Shown here: one piece after another, positions 8,149 to 17,405 of the stretch | Layout of the letters: each line of letters opens with the position of its first letter | Numbering within the stretch: position 1 is the first letter of the stretch | Source: Pelagibius sp048268885 | Lineage (GTDB): Bacteria; Pseudomonadota; Alphaproteobacteria; Kiloniellales; Kiloniellaceae | NCBI GenBank assembly: GCA_048268885.1 | Contig: JBLWUP010000022.1 | Span: forward strand, 1 to 64,000 | Length of the DNA stretch: 64,000 bases | Direction of reading: 5' to 3' | The notes under the pieces: model-generated | Databases searched by the model: none | What the model was told of the DNA's origin: nothing | Seen by the model: the letters and a program-made list of their open reading frames with translations, nothing else | Translations under genes and position numbers: made by a program

Positions 8149-8289
8149 CTAGAGCAGATCAGGGTCGGATGGAATCGCCGAAGGCGATCCACCAACCCTG
8201 CGAATCTGCTCTATGTATTAGAAATAGATCGGATTCACACGTTTAGATAGAACCACTTGGTGGTTCTATCTAAACGTGATCCGATCTAG
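8149..8289. repeat. CTAG-bounded two-hairpin repeat, full copy B
   Basis: 141 bp, starting and ending with CTAG. Hairpin 1: AGAGCAGATC...ATCGCC (8151-8177) against GGCGAT...ATCTGCTCT (8181-8211). Hairpin 2: AGATCGGATTCACACG... (8226 on) against ...CGTGATCCGATCT (ending 8287), with a CCACTTGGTGG centre. The right CTAG provides the stop codon of the small minus-strand gene that follows. Confidence 0.88.
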
Positions 8290-8519
8290 AGCGAGCGGCG
8301 CAGCCGCACCTCCAAAGGCCGGAAACGGTTGCGGTCCATCAAGGCCGCGCAGGCGAGCGTCACCCGGCGCGACGGATCCAGAATATCCCGCAGGCAGACG
8401 TGGCGCACCTCCCGTGAGTCGGTGAAAAAGGATTCCACCTCCCACTGCCGGGTCGCCTTGCGCATCTCCTGAAAGCGCTGGCCGATCTGTACGGCGGCGC
8501 CTGCTGTGCTTTGCGGCAT
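8286..8519 (-). CDS. Small conserved hypothetical protein
   Basis: 77 residues from the ATG at 8519, chosen because AGGAA lies six bases upstream; an ATG two codons earlier (8525) is possible but would sit directly on that ribosome-binding site. The sequence runs IGQRFQEM..QWEVESFFTDS...VRHVCLRDILDPSRRVTLACAALMDRNRFRPL. I recall this layout (WEV..F, VRHV.L..I.DP, ALMDR..F) from short uncharacterised proteins of Rhodospirillales. No function can be given. No signal peptide or membrane segment. Confidence 0.65.
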   Translation of the reverse strand: MPQSTAGAAVQIGQRFQEMRKATRQWEVESFFTDSREVRHVCLRDILDPSRRVTLACAALMDRNRFRPLEVRLRRSL

Positions 8520-8525
8520 TTCCAT

Positions 8526-9047
8526 TTCCTGGACTCCGCTCCCGCTTCTGGGTGTCCGGTCATCGATGTCGTCGACTGGCCCGCAACGGAAAGCCACCCG
8601 ACCGGGCAGGGTCTCCGTGTGGTGCCGCGCCGCCCTTTCGAACCTGTCTTCGCAGGATTTCGGCAGAATCTGGTCGGCGGCGAGATCTTAACCAGTATCG
8701 CAGCGCGCGGGCCCCAATCAACGATTCCGCCTGTGGCATTGCGTGTGAAAATTGGGGCAATGCCGACGCAAACATATAGGATTTATTACCGATACGCGGA
8801 GGCGATCCGACGCCGCGGGCGACGCCGGCGGCCCCGGTCATGGCCGTGACGCCGGAACGAATCATGCGTTATTACAATATGTTACATGGAAATCCCGGAT
8901 ATCCACCCGGCGCAACGACGCACCGCCAAGCGCCGCGCCACGGCGCAAACGCGCAAGGCGATTCCCTAATCAACTGACGCATATCGTTTACGATGCATTA
9001 ATCAAATGAGCGTAACCCGGTAGTTAAGGATTATTAGGATCGGGTAA
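8526..9047. other. Intergenic region of about 520 bp without a convincing gene
   Basis: Short open frames on both strands here lack ribosome-binding sites and family features. The right-hand part (8840-9047) is noticeably AT-richer, with TATCGTTTACGATGCATTAA near 8982-9001, and probably holds the promoter of the histidine kinase that starts at 9048. AGGAT at 9038-9042 is a plausible ribosome-binding site for that gene. Confidence 0.5.
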
Positions 9048-10607
9048 ATGGACAGACCGATGCGATACCTGCTGATGGCAGACGACGAAGGTGACGCCCT
9101 TCGTCTGCGCCATGCCCTGAGGACCGACCCTTGCGGCCGGGACTCGGGCCGCGGCGACCTCGCCGAGACCGCGGAGGAGGTCGTCCGGACCGCCAACCTG
9201 TTCGAAGCCGCCGCCGCCCTGCGCGACGGCAGCGTCGACGCCGTGCTGTTCGATACCGGGTTCAGCGGGTGCCGGCCCGGCGACGCCCTCAGCCTGCTGG
9301 CCGGCGCGGCGCCCGACGCCCCGCTGATCGTTCTGACCGACCACGACCGCCTGCCGCTGGCCATGAACGCCGTCCGGCAAGGCGCCCAGGACTACGTCCT
9401 GAAATCCAGCTGCGACGACGGAACCCTGCGCCATCGCCTGCGGTTCTCCGTGGAACGCTTCCGGCGGTCACGCGACGACGCGCAGCAGCGGCAGAAGACC
9501 GAGAAACTGAAGTCGCACTACGAAAGACTGATCCACGACAACTGCGACGCCATGCTGGTGCTCGACAGCACCGGGCGCATCAAGTTCGCCAATACCTCCG
9601 CAGCCAGCCTGTTCAAGCGCGACCCCGCCAACCTGATCGGCAGCACCCCCGGCATCCCGATCGACAACGGCGATTCCATGGAGATCGTCATCAGCCGGCA
9701 CTGCGGTTCCGACATGGTGGTCGACATGCGCCTGACGCGGACGGCCTGGGACGACGAGCCGGTCTACCTTGCGACGCTGCGCGACATTTCCCTGCGCAAG
9801 CGGACCGAGCACGCCCTGGTTTTGGCCAAGCAGCAGGCCGAACTCGCCAACGAGATGAAGTCGAAGTTCCTGGCCAACATGAGCCATGAACTGCGCACGC
9901 CCTTGAACTCGATCCTCGGCTTCACCGAAATGATGCAGCAGGGCGTCTTCGGCAAAATCACAAATCCGCGCTACGAAGACTACCTGTCGACCATCTGCCA
10001 CTCGGGACGCCACCTGCTGACCCTGATCAACAACCTGCTAGACCTGTCGAAGATCGAAGCCGGTCGGGAAGAACTGGACGAGCAGGTGGTCGACATCGAC
10101 GACCTGCTTCATGCGGCGGCCCGCGCCGCGGAACCCAACGCGCGCGAGCATGGCCTGACCCTGACCTGCGATATCGACGGCCATGCCTCCTTGCTGCGCG
10201 CCGACCCGGTCAAGCTGGATCAGATCGTGCTCAACCTGCTGACCAACGCCATCAAGTTCACGCCGGAAGGCGGACGGGTTTCCCTGGCGGCCCGTCCGAC
10301 GCAAAAAGGGGCGTATCAGATCGTCGTCAGCGACACCGGCTGTGGCATGGACCCCGACGAAATTCCGCAGGCCATGGGTCTCTTCATGCAGATCCGCAGC
10401 CCCTATGTGCGCAACCGCGACCGCGGTACCGGTCTCGGCCTGCCGATCGCGCGCAGCCTGACCGAACTGCACGACGGCACGCTGGAGATCACCAGCCGGC
10501 GCGGCTTCGGCACCAAGGTGACCCTCACCTTCCCGGCGCAACGGCTGCTCGGCCGCCCGCTCACCAAAATGGTCCCGCCCCCTTCCGCGACGCGGTCGCT
10601 CGGCTGA
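9048..10607 (+). CDS. Hybrid sensor histidine kinase (receiver-PAS-HisKA-HATPase)
   Basis: 519 residues, no membrane segments. An N-terminal receiver domain keeps the acidic pair D12/D13, the phospho-acceptor D69 (LFDTGF), T97 and K119. A PAS domain follows at about 155-250 (DAMLVLDSTGRIKFANTSAASLF). The kinase core has H280 in NMSHELRTPLN, an N box at LNLLTNAIKF, and G boxes DTGCGMD and GTGLGLPIA. It should be a cytosolic kinase whose own phosphorelay input is built in. The domain order is the same as in the kinase at 39000-40541, indicating paralogy. No cognate response regulator is adjacent; it converges on the GntR gene with 7 bp between. Confidence 0.88.
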   Translation: MDRPMRYLLMADDEGDALRLRHALRTDPCGRDSGRGDLAETAEEVVRTANLFEAAAALRDGSVDAVLFDTGFSGCRPGDALSLLAGAAPDAPLIVLTDHDRLPLAMNAVRQGAQDYVLKSSCDDGTLRHRLRFSVERFRRSRDDAQQRQKTEKLKSHYERLIHDNCDAMLVLDSTGRIKFANTSAASLFKRDPANLIGSTPGIPIDNGDSMEIVISRHCGSDMVVDMRLTRTAWDDEPVYLATLRDISLRKRTEHALVLAKQQAELANEMKSKFLANMSHELRTPLNSILGFTEMMQQGVFGKITNPRYEDYLSTICHSGRHLLTLINNLLDLSKIEAGREELDEQVVDIDDLLHAAARAAEPNAREHGLTLTCDIDGHASLLRADPVKLDQIVLNLLTNAIKFTPEGGRVSLAARPTQKGAYQIVVSDTGCGMDPDEIPQAMGLFMQIRSPYVRNRDRGTGLGLPIARSLTELHDGTLEITSRRGFGTKVTLTFPAQRLLGRPLTKMVPPPSATRSLG

Positions 10608-10614
10608 GGCCGGT

Positions 10615-11385
10615 TCAGTCGGGGATCTGCAGGAACTTCGACTGCAGCACCGCCTCGCGCTCTTCCATGTAGCGCTGAGCCATGCACATATGCTCGAACA
10701 TCACCTCGCGCGCCGCCGCCGCATCCTCGCGGCGCAGGGCGCGCAGCAGGCGCACCTGGTAGCTGAGCCCGCTTTCGCGCAGATCCGGATTGGGCTCGTC
10801 GTAGATGCGCTTGCAGACCGTCAGGTCGCGCAGCAGCGACTGCAGGAAACGGCACATGAAGGCCAGCACCGGATTGTCGCAGTAGTCCACCAGGATGGAG
10901 TGGAAGTCCAACTCGGCATGGCGCTGGCGGCGCTCCTCCTCCAGGTCTTGAGGCGGCTCCACGTAGATCTGCATGGTCTGTTCGAGCCGCTTGAAGTCGG
11001 CCTCCGCCAGCTTGCCGGCGATGCCCGCCGCCAGCTCCGGCTCCAGGATGCGGCGCAGGGCATAGATGTCGCCGATGGTCGGGTTGCGGAAGAAGAAGTA
11101 GTTGCCGAGCAGCTCCATGGCCCGGGATTCCGACAGGGCCTCCACGAAGGTGCCGCCGCCGGGACCCGTGCGGCTGCGCACCAGGCCCTGGGTTTCCAGC
11201 ACGCGCAGCGCCTCGCGTATCGTGCCCTTGCTGGCCTGGAAGCGGTCGATCAGTTCGCGCTCGCCGGGCAGCCGGTCGCCGGGCTGCAGACCGCGGATGA
11301 CGATCCAGTCCTTCATCTCCTCGGCGATGCGCACCGGGCGCTTCTTGGAGCGCGGCTTGGCGGGCGTATCCAGACTGTCACTCAT
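10615..11385 (-). CDS. GntR family regulator, FadR/FCD type
   Basis: 256 residues. The N-terminal winged helix spans about 20-90 (RLPGERELIDRFQASKGTIREALRVLETQGLV); the rest is an all-helical FCD ligand-binding domain. The gene lies 24 nt downstream of the last peptide-transporter gene on the same strand, so it probably belongs to that operon and senses its substrate. The nearest palindromic candidate operators are in front of the substrate-binding protein gene (17318-17365). Confidence 0.85.
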   Translation of the reverse strand: MSDSLDTPAKPRSKKRPVRIAEEMKDWIVIRGLQPGDRLPGERELIDRFQASKGTIREALRVLETQGLVRSRTGPGGGTFVEALSESRAMELLGNYFFFRNPTIGDIYALRRILEPELAAGIAGKLAEADFKRLEQTMQIYVEPPQDLEEERRQRHAELDFHSILVDYCDNPVLAFMCRFLQSLLRDLTVCKRIYDEPNPDLRESGLSYQVRLLRALRREDAAAAREVMFEHMCMAQRYMEEREAVLQSKFLQIPD

Positions 11386-11409
11386 ATCCTTGCGTCAGCG
11401 CCCCGCCCC

Positions 11410-12408
11410 TTAATCCCTGCCCTGATCCGGCAGCGGCCAGGGGTCCCCTTTGCGGGGATGGTGACAGGCATAGGCGGTTTCGCCCTCGCGTTCCAGCGCC
11501 GGAAAGGTCTGACGGCAAATATCGCTCGCATGAGGGCAGCGCGCGGCGAAGGCGCAACCCGGCGGCGGTGCCAGGGGATCGGGCAGCTCCGCGATCTTGG
11601 ACTCCGCGCCGATGCCCTTCTTCCCCGGCACCGGGGCGGAGGACAGCAGCAGCCGGGTATAGGGATGCAGCGGCCGATGGAACAGATCGTCGGCGCGCCC
11701 CTGCTCCACGATGCGGCCGAAGTACATGACCAGGACCCGGTCGCTGACCGATTCCACCACCGCCAGATCGTGGCTGATGAAGATGTAGGTCAGGTCGAAC
11801 TGCGCCTTCAGCTGGTCCAGCAGGTTCAGCACCTGCGCCTGCACCGACACGTCGAGGGCCGAGACCGGTTCGTCGAGCACCAGGATCTGCGGTTCCGCCG
11901 CCAGGGCGCGGGCGATGCCGATACGCTGGGCCTGCCCGCCGGAGAACTCGTGGGGATAGCGGTCGAGGAATTCGGGGCGCAGGCGCACCGCGTCCATGAT
12001 CTCCGCCAGCTTGTCGCGGCGCGCCGCCGCCGGCATCCCCAGCAGGTGGATCAGCGGCGCCTCCAAAGTCTGGCGGATGGTCTTGCGCGGGTTCAGCGAG
12101 CTCAAAGGGTCCTGGAAGACATACTGCACCCGCTTGGCCAGCGCATGACGGCCGAAAACGGCGGGGTCGTGCAGCCGCTGGCCGTCGAGCAGAACCACGC
12201 CGTCGCTCGGCGCCTGCAGGCCGACCAGCAGCTTGGCGAGGGTCGACTTGCCGCAGCCGGATTCCCCGACGATGCCCAGGGTCTCCCCCTTGATCACCTC
12301 GAAAGTGACGCCCTGGACCGCGTGGACCGCCGGCTTCGGCTTGCCGAGCAGCGTCCGGCCGCCGCCGAAGCGGCGGGTCACGTCGTCGATCTGCATCAGC
12401 GCGCTCAT
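11410..12408 (-). CDS. Peptide/nickel-type ABC transporter ATP-binding protein (DppF-like)
   Basis: 332 residues. Walker A GESGCGKST, signature SGGQAQRIGIARAL, Walker B ILVLDEP and the switch His in FISHDL are present. The C-terminal oligopeptide-transporter extension contains PGCAFAARCPHASDIC, the cysteine-bearing motif of Dpp/Opp ATPases. The ATG at 12408 overlaps the stop of the fused permease-ATPase gene (ATGA). It pairs with the ATPase half of that fusion to form the two nucleotide-binding subunits of a family 5 importer. Confidence 0.9.
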   Translation of the reverse strand: MSALMQIDDVTRRFGGGRTLLGKPKPAVHAVQGVTFEVIKGETLGIVGESGCGKSTLAKLLVGLQAPSDGVVLLDGQRLHDPAVFGRHALAKRVQYVFQDPLSSLNPRKTIRQTLEAPLIHLLGMPAAARRDKLAEIMDAVRLRPEFLDRYPHEFSGGQAQRIGIARALAAEPQILVLDEPVSALDVSVQAQVLNLLDQLKAQFDLTYIFISHDLAVVESVSDRVLVMYFGRIVEQGRADDLFHRPLHPYTRLLLSSAPVPGKKGIGAESKIAELPDPLAPPPGCAFAARCPHASDICRQTFPALEREGETAYACHHPRKGDPWPLPDQGRD

Positions 12409-14372
12409 GCGGCCCCCGTCGGCTGTGCCGTGCGGGGTTTGATGCAGCGGACCTGGTGACCGTCATTCAAGGCGTCCAAGGTGATTTCGCCCTGGCGGCA
12501 GGCGTTCTCCGCATGGGGGCAGCGCTCGGCGAAGGCGCAGCCCGGCGGCAGGTCGTTGACGGGGGGCGGCAGGCCGGGAATCGCCTCCAGGCGCCGGCCC
12601 GGCTGGCCCAGGCGCGGCACGCAGGCGATGAGGCGCTCGGTGTAGGGATGCGCCGGCGCGCTCAGCACCTCTTCGGTGGGGCCGATCTCCACGATGCGCC
12701 CGGCATACATGACCGCGACGCGGTGACAGACCTCCGAGACCACGCCGAAGTCGTGGGTGATGAACAGCAGCGAGGCATCGGTGTCGTCGCGCAGCTGGTC
12801 CAGCAGCTTCAGCACCTGGGCCTGCACCGTGACGTCGAGGGCCGTGGTCGGCTCGTCGGCGATGAGCAGCTCCGGGTCGTTGGCCAGCGACATGGCGATG
12901 GAGACGCGCTGGCGCATCCCGCCGGACAGTTCGTGCGGGTAGGCCGAGGCGCGCCCCGCGGCATTGGGGATGCGCACCGCATCCAGCAGCTTCACCGCGC
13001 TGTCCCAGGCCTGCTTGTAGGACACCGGCTTGTGGCTGCGGATCGCCTCGGCGATCTGGTCGCCGATGGTAAACAAGGGGTGCAGCGTGGTCAGCGGATC
13101 CTGGAAGATGTAGGCGACGCCGTCGCCGCGCACGGCGCGCAGCCCGTCAGCATCGAGGCTTAGCAGATCCCGGCCCTGCAGCAGCACCTGGCCGCCGACG
13201 ATGCGCCCGGGCGGCGTCGCCACCAGCCCCAGCAGCGAGAGCGCCGTCACCGACTTGCCGGAGCCGGACTCGCCGACCAGGCCCAGGCATTCGTTCGGCT
13301 GGATGTCGAAGCTGACGCGGTTGACCGCCTGGTAGACATCGCTGCCGATGCGGAACTGGGTCTGCAGGTCATGCACCGCCAGGACGCTGCCGTGCTCCGC
13401 GCTCATCGCCGCGACGGCCTGGGCCGACGGCGTGCTCTGCGCCGAGGGACGATCGACTTCCGTCATTGGCGCCGGGCGCGCCAGGGCGCCGGACTTGAGG
13501 CGCGGGTCGAGCAGGTCGCGGATGCCGTCGCCCAGCAGGTTGATGCTCATCACCACCAGGAAGATCATCACGCCGGGAATGACCGAGACATGCGGTGCGG
13601 TGATCAGCAGCTTGCGTCCCTCGCCCAGCATGGAGCCGAGGTCGGCGTCGGGCGGCTGGGCGCCGAGGCCGAGGAAGCTGAGCCCCGCCGTCTCCAGGAT
13701 CATCCAGCCGACCGTGGTCGAGACGGTGATGACGATGACCGGCAGGACGTTCGGCAGCACCTCGGTCAGCAGGATGGAGAGGTTCGACTTGCCGGAGAGC
13801 CGCGCCGCGTCGATGAACTCCCGCTTGGCCAAGCCCAGGGTCACGCCGCGGATGTTGCGCGCGAAGAAGGGGATGTTGACGATGGCGATGGCGAAGAGCG
13901 CGTTCAGCAGGCCCGGCCCCAGCGCGGCGACGATGGCCAGCGCTAGCAGGATGTAGGGGAAGGCCATCAGCATGTCGATGCCGCGCATCATGATGGTGTC
14001 GGCGCGCCCGCCGAAGTAGCCGGCGAGGATGCCGATCGCCGAACCGAAGACCGCCGCGACCGCCGTGGCCGAGAGGCCGACCAGCAGGCTGACGCCGGTG
14101 CCCCACATAAGGCGCGAGAAGATGTCGCGGCCCAGGTGGTCGGTGCCCAGCAAATGACCCTCGGCCAGCGGGCGCAGCAGGCGGTTGGCCGGATCCGTCG
14201 CCGCCGGGTCGTGCAGCGGCAGGACGGGGGTGAGGATCACCAGCAGCACGATGAGCAGCAACAGGCCGGCACCGAAGGCGGCGAGCTGGTTGCGCGCGAA
14301 AAGCGCCAGCGCCGAGGGCCGTCCGGAGCGGCGCTTCGCCGGCGCCGCGGCGGTGGTGCCGGCGGCGGTCAT
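12405..14372 (-). CDS. Fused peptide ABC transporter permease and ATP-binding protein (DppC-DppD)
   Basis: 655 residues from the ATG at 14372, which has AGGAGA upstream; the frame is open further but that stretch is an inverted repeat, not protein. Residues 1-300 are a DppC-type permease (GTDHLGRDIFSRLMWG, then the EAA loop near AARLSGKSNLSILLTEVLPN). A linker of about 35 residues rich in Ser/Ala/Pro leads to a complete DppD ATPase from about residue 335: Walker A GESGSGKS, signature SGGMRQRVSIAMSL, Walker B LLIADEP, and a C-terminal PGCAFAERCPHAENAC. Such fusions occur in this transporter family. All catalytic motifs are intact. Confidence 0.9.
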   Translation of the reverse strand: MTAAGTTAAAPAKRRSGRPSALALFARNQLAAFGAGLLLLIVLLVILTPVLPLHDPAATDPANRLLRPLAEGHLLGTDHLGRDIFSRLMWGTGVSLLVGLSATAVAAVFGSAIGILAGYFGGRADTIMMRGIDMLMAFPYILLALAIVAALGPGLLNALFAIAIVNIPFFARNIRGVTLGLAKREFIDAARLSGKSNLSILLTEVLPNVLPVIVITVSTTVGWMILETAGLSFLGLGAQPPDADLGSMLGEGRKLLITAPHVSVIPGVMIFLVVMSINLLGDGIRDLLDPRLKSGALARPAPMTEVDRPSAQSTPSAQAVAAMSAEHGSVLAVHDLQTQFRIGSDVYQAVNRVSFDIQPNECLGLVGESGSGKSVTALSLLGLVATPPGRIVGGQVLLQGRDLLSLDADGLRAVRGDGVAYIFQDPLTTLHPLFTIGDQIAEAIRSHKPVSYKQAWDSAVKLLDAVRIPNAAGRASAYPHELSGGMRQRVSIAMSLANDPELLIADEPTTALDVTVQAQVLKLLDQLRDDTDASLLFITHDFGVVSEVCHRVAVMYAGRIVEIGPTEEVLSAPAHPYTERLIACVPRLGQPGRRLEAIPGLPPPVNDLPPGCAFAERCPHAENACRQGEITLDALNDGHQVRCIKPRTAQPTGAA

Positions 14373-14430
14373 GTTGCAACTCTCCTGGCTGTCGCCTGCG
14401 GGCAAGCATCCCCCTCGCCACACAAAGGCT

Positions 14431-14588
14431 GTCGTCCCGGGACTTGACCCCGGGACCCAATGCCGCCGGCCGCCATCGAGATCTTCCAGCTTAGGAATGC
14501 TGTGTTTGCAACGGGTGGCAAGGCACTCACCGCGAGCGGTCGCCGGGCGGTGAGGGCAATGGGTCCCGGGGTCAAGCCCCGGGACGAC
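14431..14588. repeat. Long inverted repeat (32-bp arms) within the transporter operon
   Basis: The left arm (14431-14462) begins GTCGTCCCGGGACTTGACCC; the right arm (14557-14588) ends GTCAAGCCCCGGGACGAC. The arms match at 29 of 32 positions and are separated by 94 bp. This repeat type is common between alphaproteobacterial genes. It sits between the DppB-like and the fused DppCD genes and could attenuate or process the operon transcript. Confidence 0.85.
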
Positions 14589-14646
14589 ATGGCTGTATTC
14601 GAAGCCAAAGTGCGAACCCACGCGGACACAAGACGATTCCCGCTCC

Positions 14647-15594
<948 letters not shown>

Positions 15595-15635
15595 CTCGGT
15601 CACTCTCCTCCTGCCCTAGAAGGATGGGCGAGGCG

Positions 15636-15669
15636 GCCCGGGATCTCCGCTGCTGCGAGGACCCCGGGC
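15636..15669 (-). terminator. Hairpin between substrate-binding protein and permease genes
   Basis: GCCCGGG (15636-15642) pairs with CCCGGGC (15663-15669) across a 20-nt loop. There is no following U-run, so it is more likely an RNA-processing or attenuation element than a full terminator. Confidence 0.4.
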
Positions 15670-15691
15670 GCTCGAAGGCTGACGTTTTGCC

Positions 15692-17263
15692 TCAGCCCTT
15701 GGTGACGTCCTTCAGGATCAGGAAGAAGGACGGCTGCAGCGAGAAGTCGCCCACCCCGGCCGAGGTCACGGCGTTCTGCTTCCAGTTGGCGATGAAGGCC
15801 CAGGGCGCGTCCTCATGCACGATGGCCTGCATTTCCTTGTAGAGCTTCGCCCGCTCGGCCTGGTCGGTGCTGCTGCGCGCGGCCTCCAGCAGCTTGTCGA
15901 CCTCCGGGTTTGAATAGTAGCCGGAGTTGAAGCCGCCCTTGTCCGGCCAGGCTTCGCTGCGCAGGGCCAGGTAGGGGAGCGTGTCCGGATCGTTGGTCAT
16001 CCAGGCCATCTCCGCCATGTCGGCCTTGCCTTCCAGGCCCGGGTTCACCTTGCCGAGGAAGGTGTTCCACTCGTAGGTCTCGATCTCCACGTTGAGCCCC
16101 ACCTTCGCGAGGTCGGCCTGGATGGCGGCGCCCATCGGCACCGGATCGAGCATGCCGGAGCCGCCTTCGGTCACGTAGAAGGTCATCTCCGCGCCCTCCT
16201 GACCGGCTTCCTTGATCAGGGCCCTGGCCTTCTCCGGGTCGTAGGGATAGGGGCTGAGCGAGTCGTTGTAGGCCCAGGAGAAAGCCGGCGGCGTCGGGCC
16301 GGCGGCCACTTCCGCCGTGCCCTGCAGCACGTTCTCCACCAGCGCCTTCTTGTTGATGGCGTAGTTCACGGCCTGGCGTACCTTCTTGTCCGCCAGCGGG
16401 CCCTCCTTCACGTTGAAGATCAGGAACCAGACGTGCGGGCCGGCCTGCTCGTGGACCTGGTAGGTGCCGTCGCCCGAAAAAGTCGCGAGCGAGTCCGGCG
16501 GGACCTCGACCATCAGGTCGATTCCGCCCGACAGCATCTCGGCGACACGGGTGTTGGCGTCGGTGATCGGCCGGAAGACCACGGCCTCCAGCGCCGGCGC
16601 GCCTTCCCAGTAGTCCTCGTTGCGCACCACCACGACCTTGGCGTTGCTCTCCCACTCCGCGAAGCGGAAGGGGCCGGTGCCCGAGGGATGGCGGCCGAAG
16701 TCCTTGCCGAATTCTTCCACGGCCGCCGGCGACACGATGAGGCCGGTCGGATAGGCGAGGTTCGAGAGGAAGGGCGCGTAGGGCTCCTTCAGCTTGAACT
16801 CCACGGTGTCCTCGTCAACGGCGGTCACCGTGTCGATGGCGCTGAAGAAGAACGACAGCGGGAAGGGCCCGGTGTCGTGATAGGGGTGGTTCTCGTCGAG
16901 CATGCGGTCGAAGTTGAACTTCACCGCCTCGGCGCTCAGCGCGCTGCCGTCGTGGAAGCTGACGCCGTCGCGCAGGTCGAAGGTGTAGGTCGTGCCGTCG
17001 TCGCTGATGGTCCAGGACTCGGCCAGCGCCGGCTCGACCTCCAGGGTCCCGTCCTTGTAGCGGACGAGGCCGTCATAGACGTTCATGAGAATGCGGAAGT
17101 CGTTGACCGCCGTCACGGCGTGGGGATCGAGCGACTTCGGCTCGGCGATCTGGCCGACGATCAGAACGCCCGGCGGCGTCTGCGCCTGGGCCGCCCCGGC
17201 TGCCATGACACCGCTGGCCAAGACGCCGGAAACAAGAGCCGCCGCGTAGAAAGTCTTTTTCAT
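15692..17263 (-). CDS. Peptide-type ABC transporter substrate-binding protein (family 5)
   Basis: 523 residues with a signal peptide (residues 1-27, KKTFYAAALVSGVLASGVMAAGAAQA). Family 5 (DppA/OppA) features include PKSLDPHAVTAVNDFRILMNVYDGLVRY near the N-terminus, DGVSFHDGSALSAEAVKF, and VRQAVNYAINKKALVENVL in the middle. It delivers peptides or other small solutes to the membrane complex encoded downstream. The exact ligand cannot be read. It is the first gene of the operon and is separated by 142 bp from the divergent DUF1028 gene. Confidence 0.9.
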   Translation of the reverse strand: MKKTFYAAALVSGVLASGVMAAGAAQAQTPPGVLIVGQIAEPKSLDPHAVTAVNDFRILMNVYDGLVRYKDGTLEVEPALAESWTISDDGTTYTFDLRDGVSFHDGSALSAEAVKFNFDRMLDENHPYHDTGPFPLSFFFSAIDTVTAVDEDTVEFKLKEPYAPFLSNLAYPTGLIVSPAAVEEFGKDFGRHPSGTGPFRFAEWESNAKVVVVRNEDYWEGAPALEAVVFRPITDANTRVAEMLSGGIDLMVEVPPDSLATFSGDGTYQVHEQAGPHVWFLIFNVKEGPLADKKVRQAVNYAINKKALVENVLQGTAEVAAGPTPPAFSWAYNDSLSPYPYDPEKARALIKEAGQEGAEMTFYVTEGGSGMLDPVPMGAAIQADLAKVGLNVEIETYEWNTFLGKVNPGLEGKADMAEMAWMTNDPDTLPYLALRSEAWPDKGGFNSGYYSNPEVDKLLEAARSSTDQAERAKLYKEMQAIVHEDAPWAFIANWKQNAVTSAGVGDFSLQPSFFLILKDVTKG

Positions 17264-17317
17264 TACCGCCTCCCTGCTGGATCGGTTGTGGGCAAATTAC
17301 GCTGCGTTTACAGCCTC

Positions 17318-17365
17318 AATTTAGCATGATAAATTCAAATGTAACCTATTTTTTCATGATAAATT
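17318..17365. promoter_or_regulatory. Pair of AT-rich operator-like sites between transporter operon and DUF1028 gene
   Basis: Site 1 (17318-17335) is a near-perfect palindrome with AATTTA and TAAATT arms around GCATGA. Site 2 (17348-17365) repeats its right half exactly (CATGATAAATT at 17355-17365, against 17325-17335) and has a degenerate left half. The two sites start 30 bp apart, close to three helical turns. They stand out in GC-rich DNA and are good candidates for the binding sites of the operon's GntR regulator. Confidence 0.55.
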
Positions 17366-17405
17366 GTTCGCCATCTTTCAAATGGCGGCAGGAACTTCGC
17401 CGGAT

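Noticed and set aside
14373..14621. N-terminal extension of the fused permease-ATPase
   Set aside because: The extension translates the inverted repeat (for example VVPGLDPGTHC), and a good ribosome-binding site stands before the ATG at 14372.
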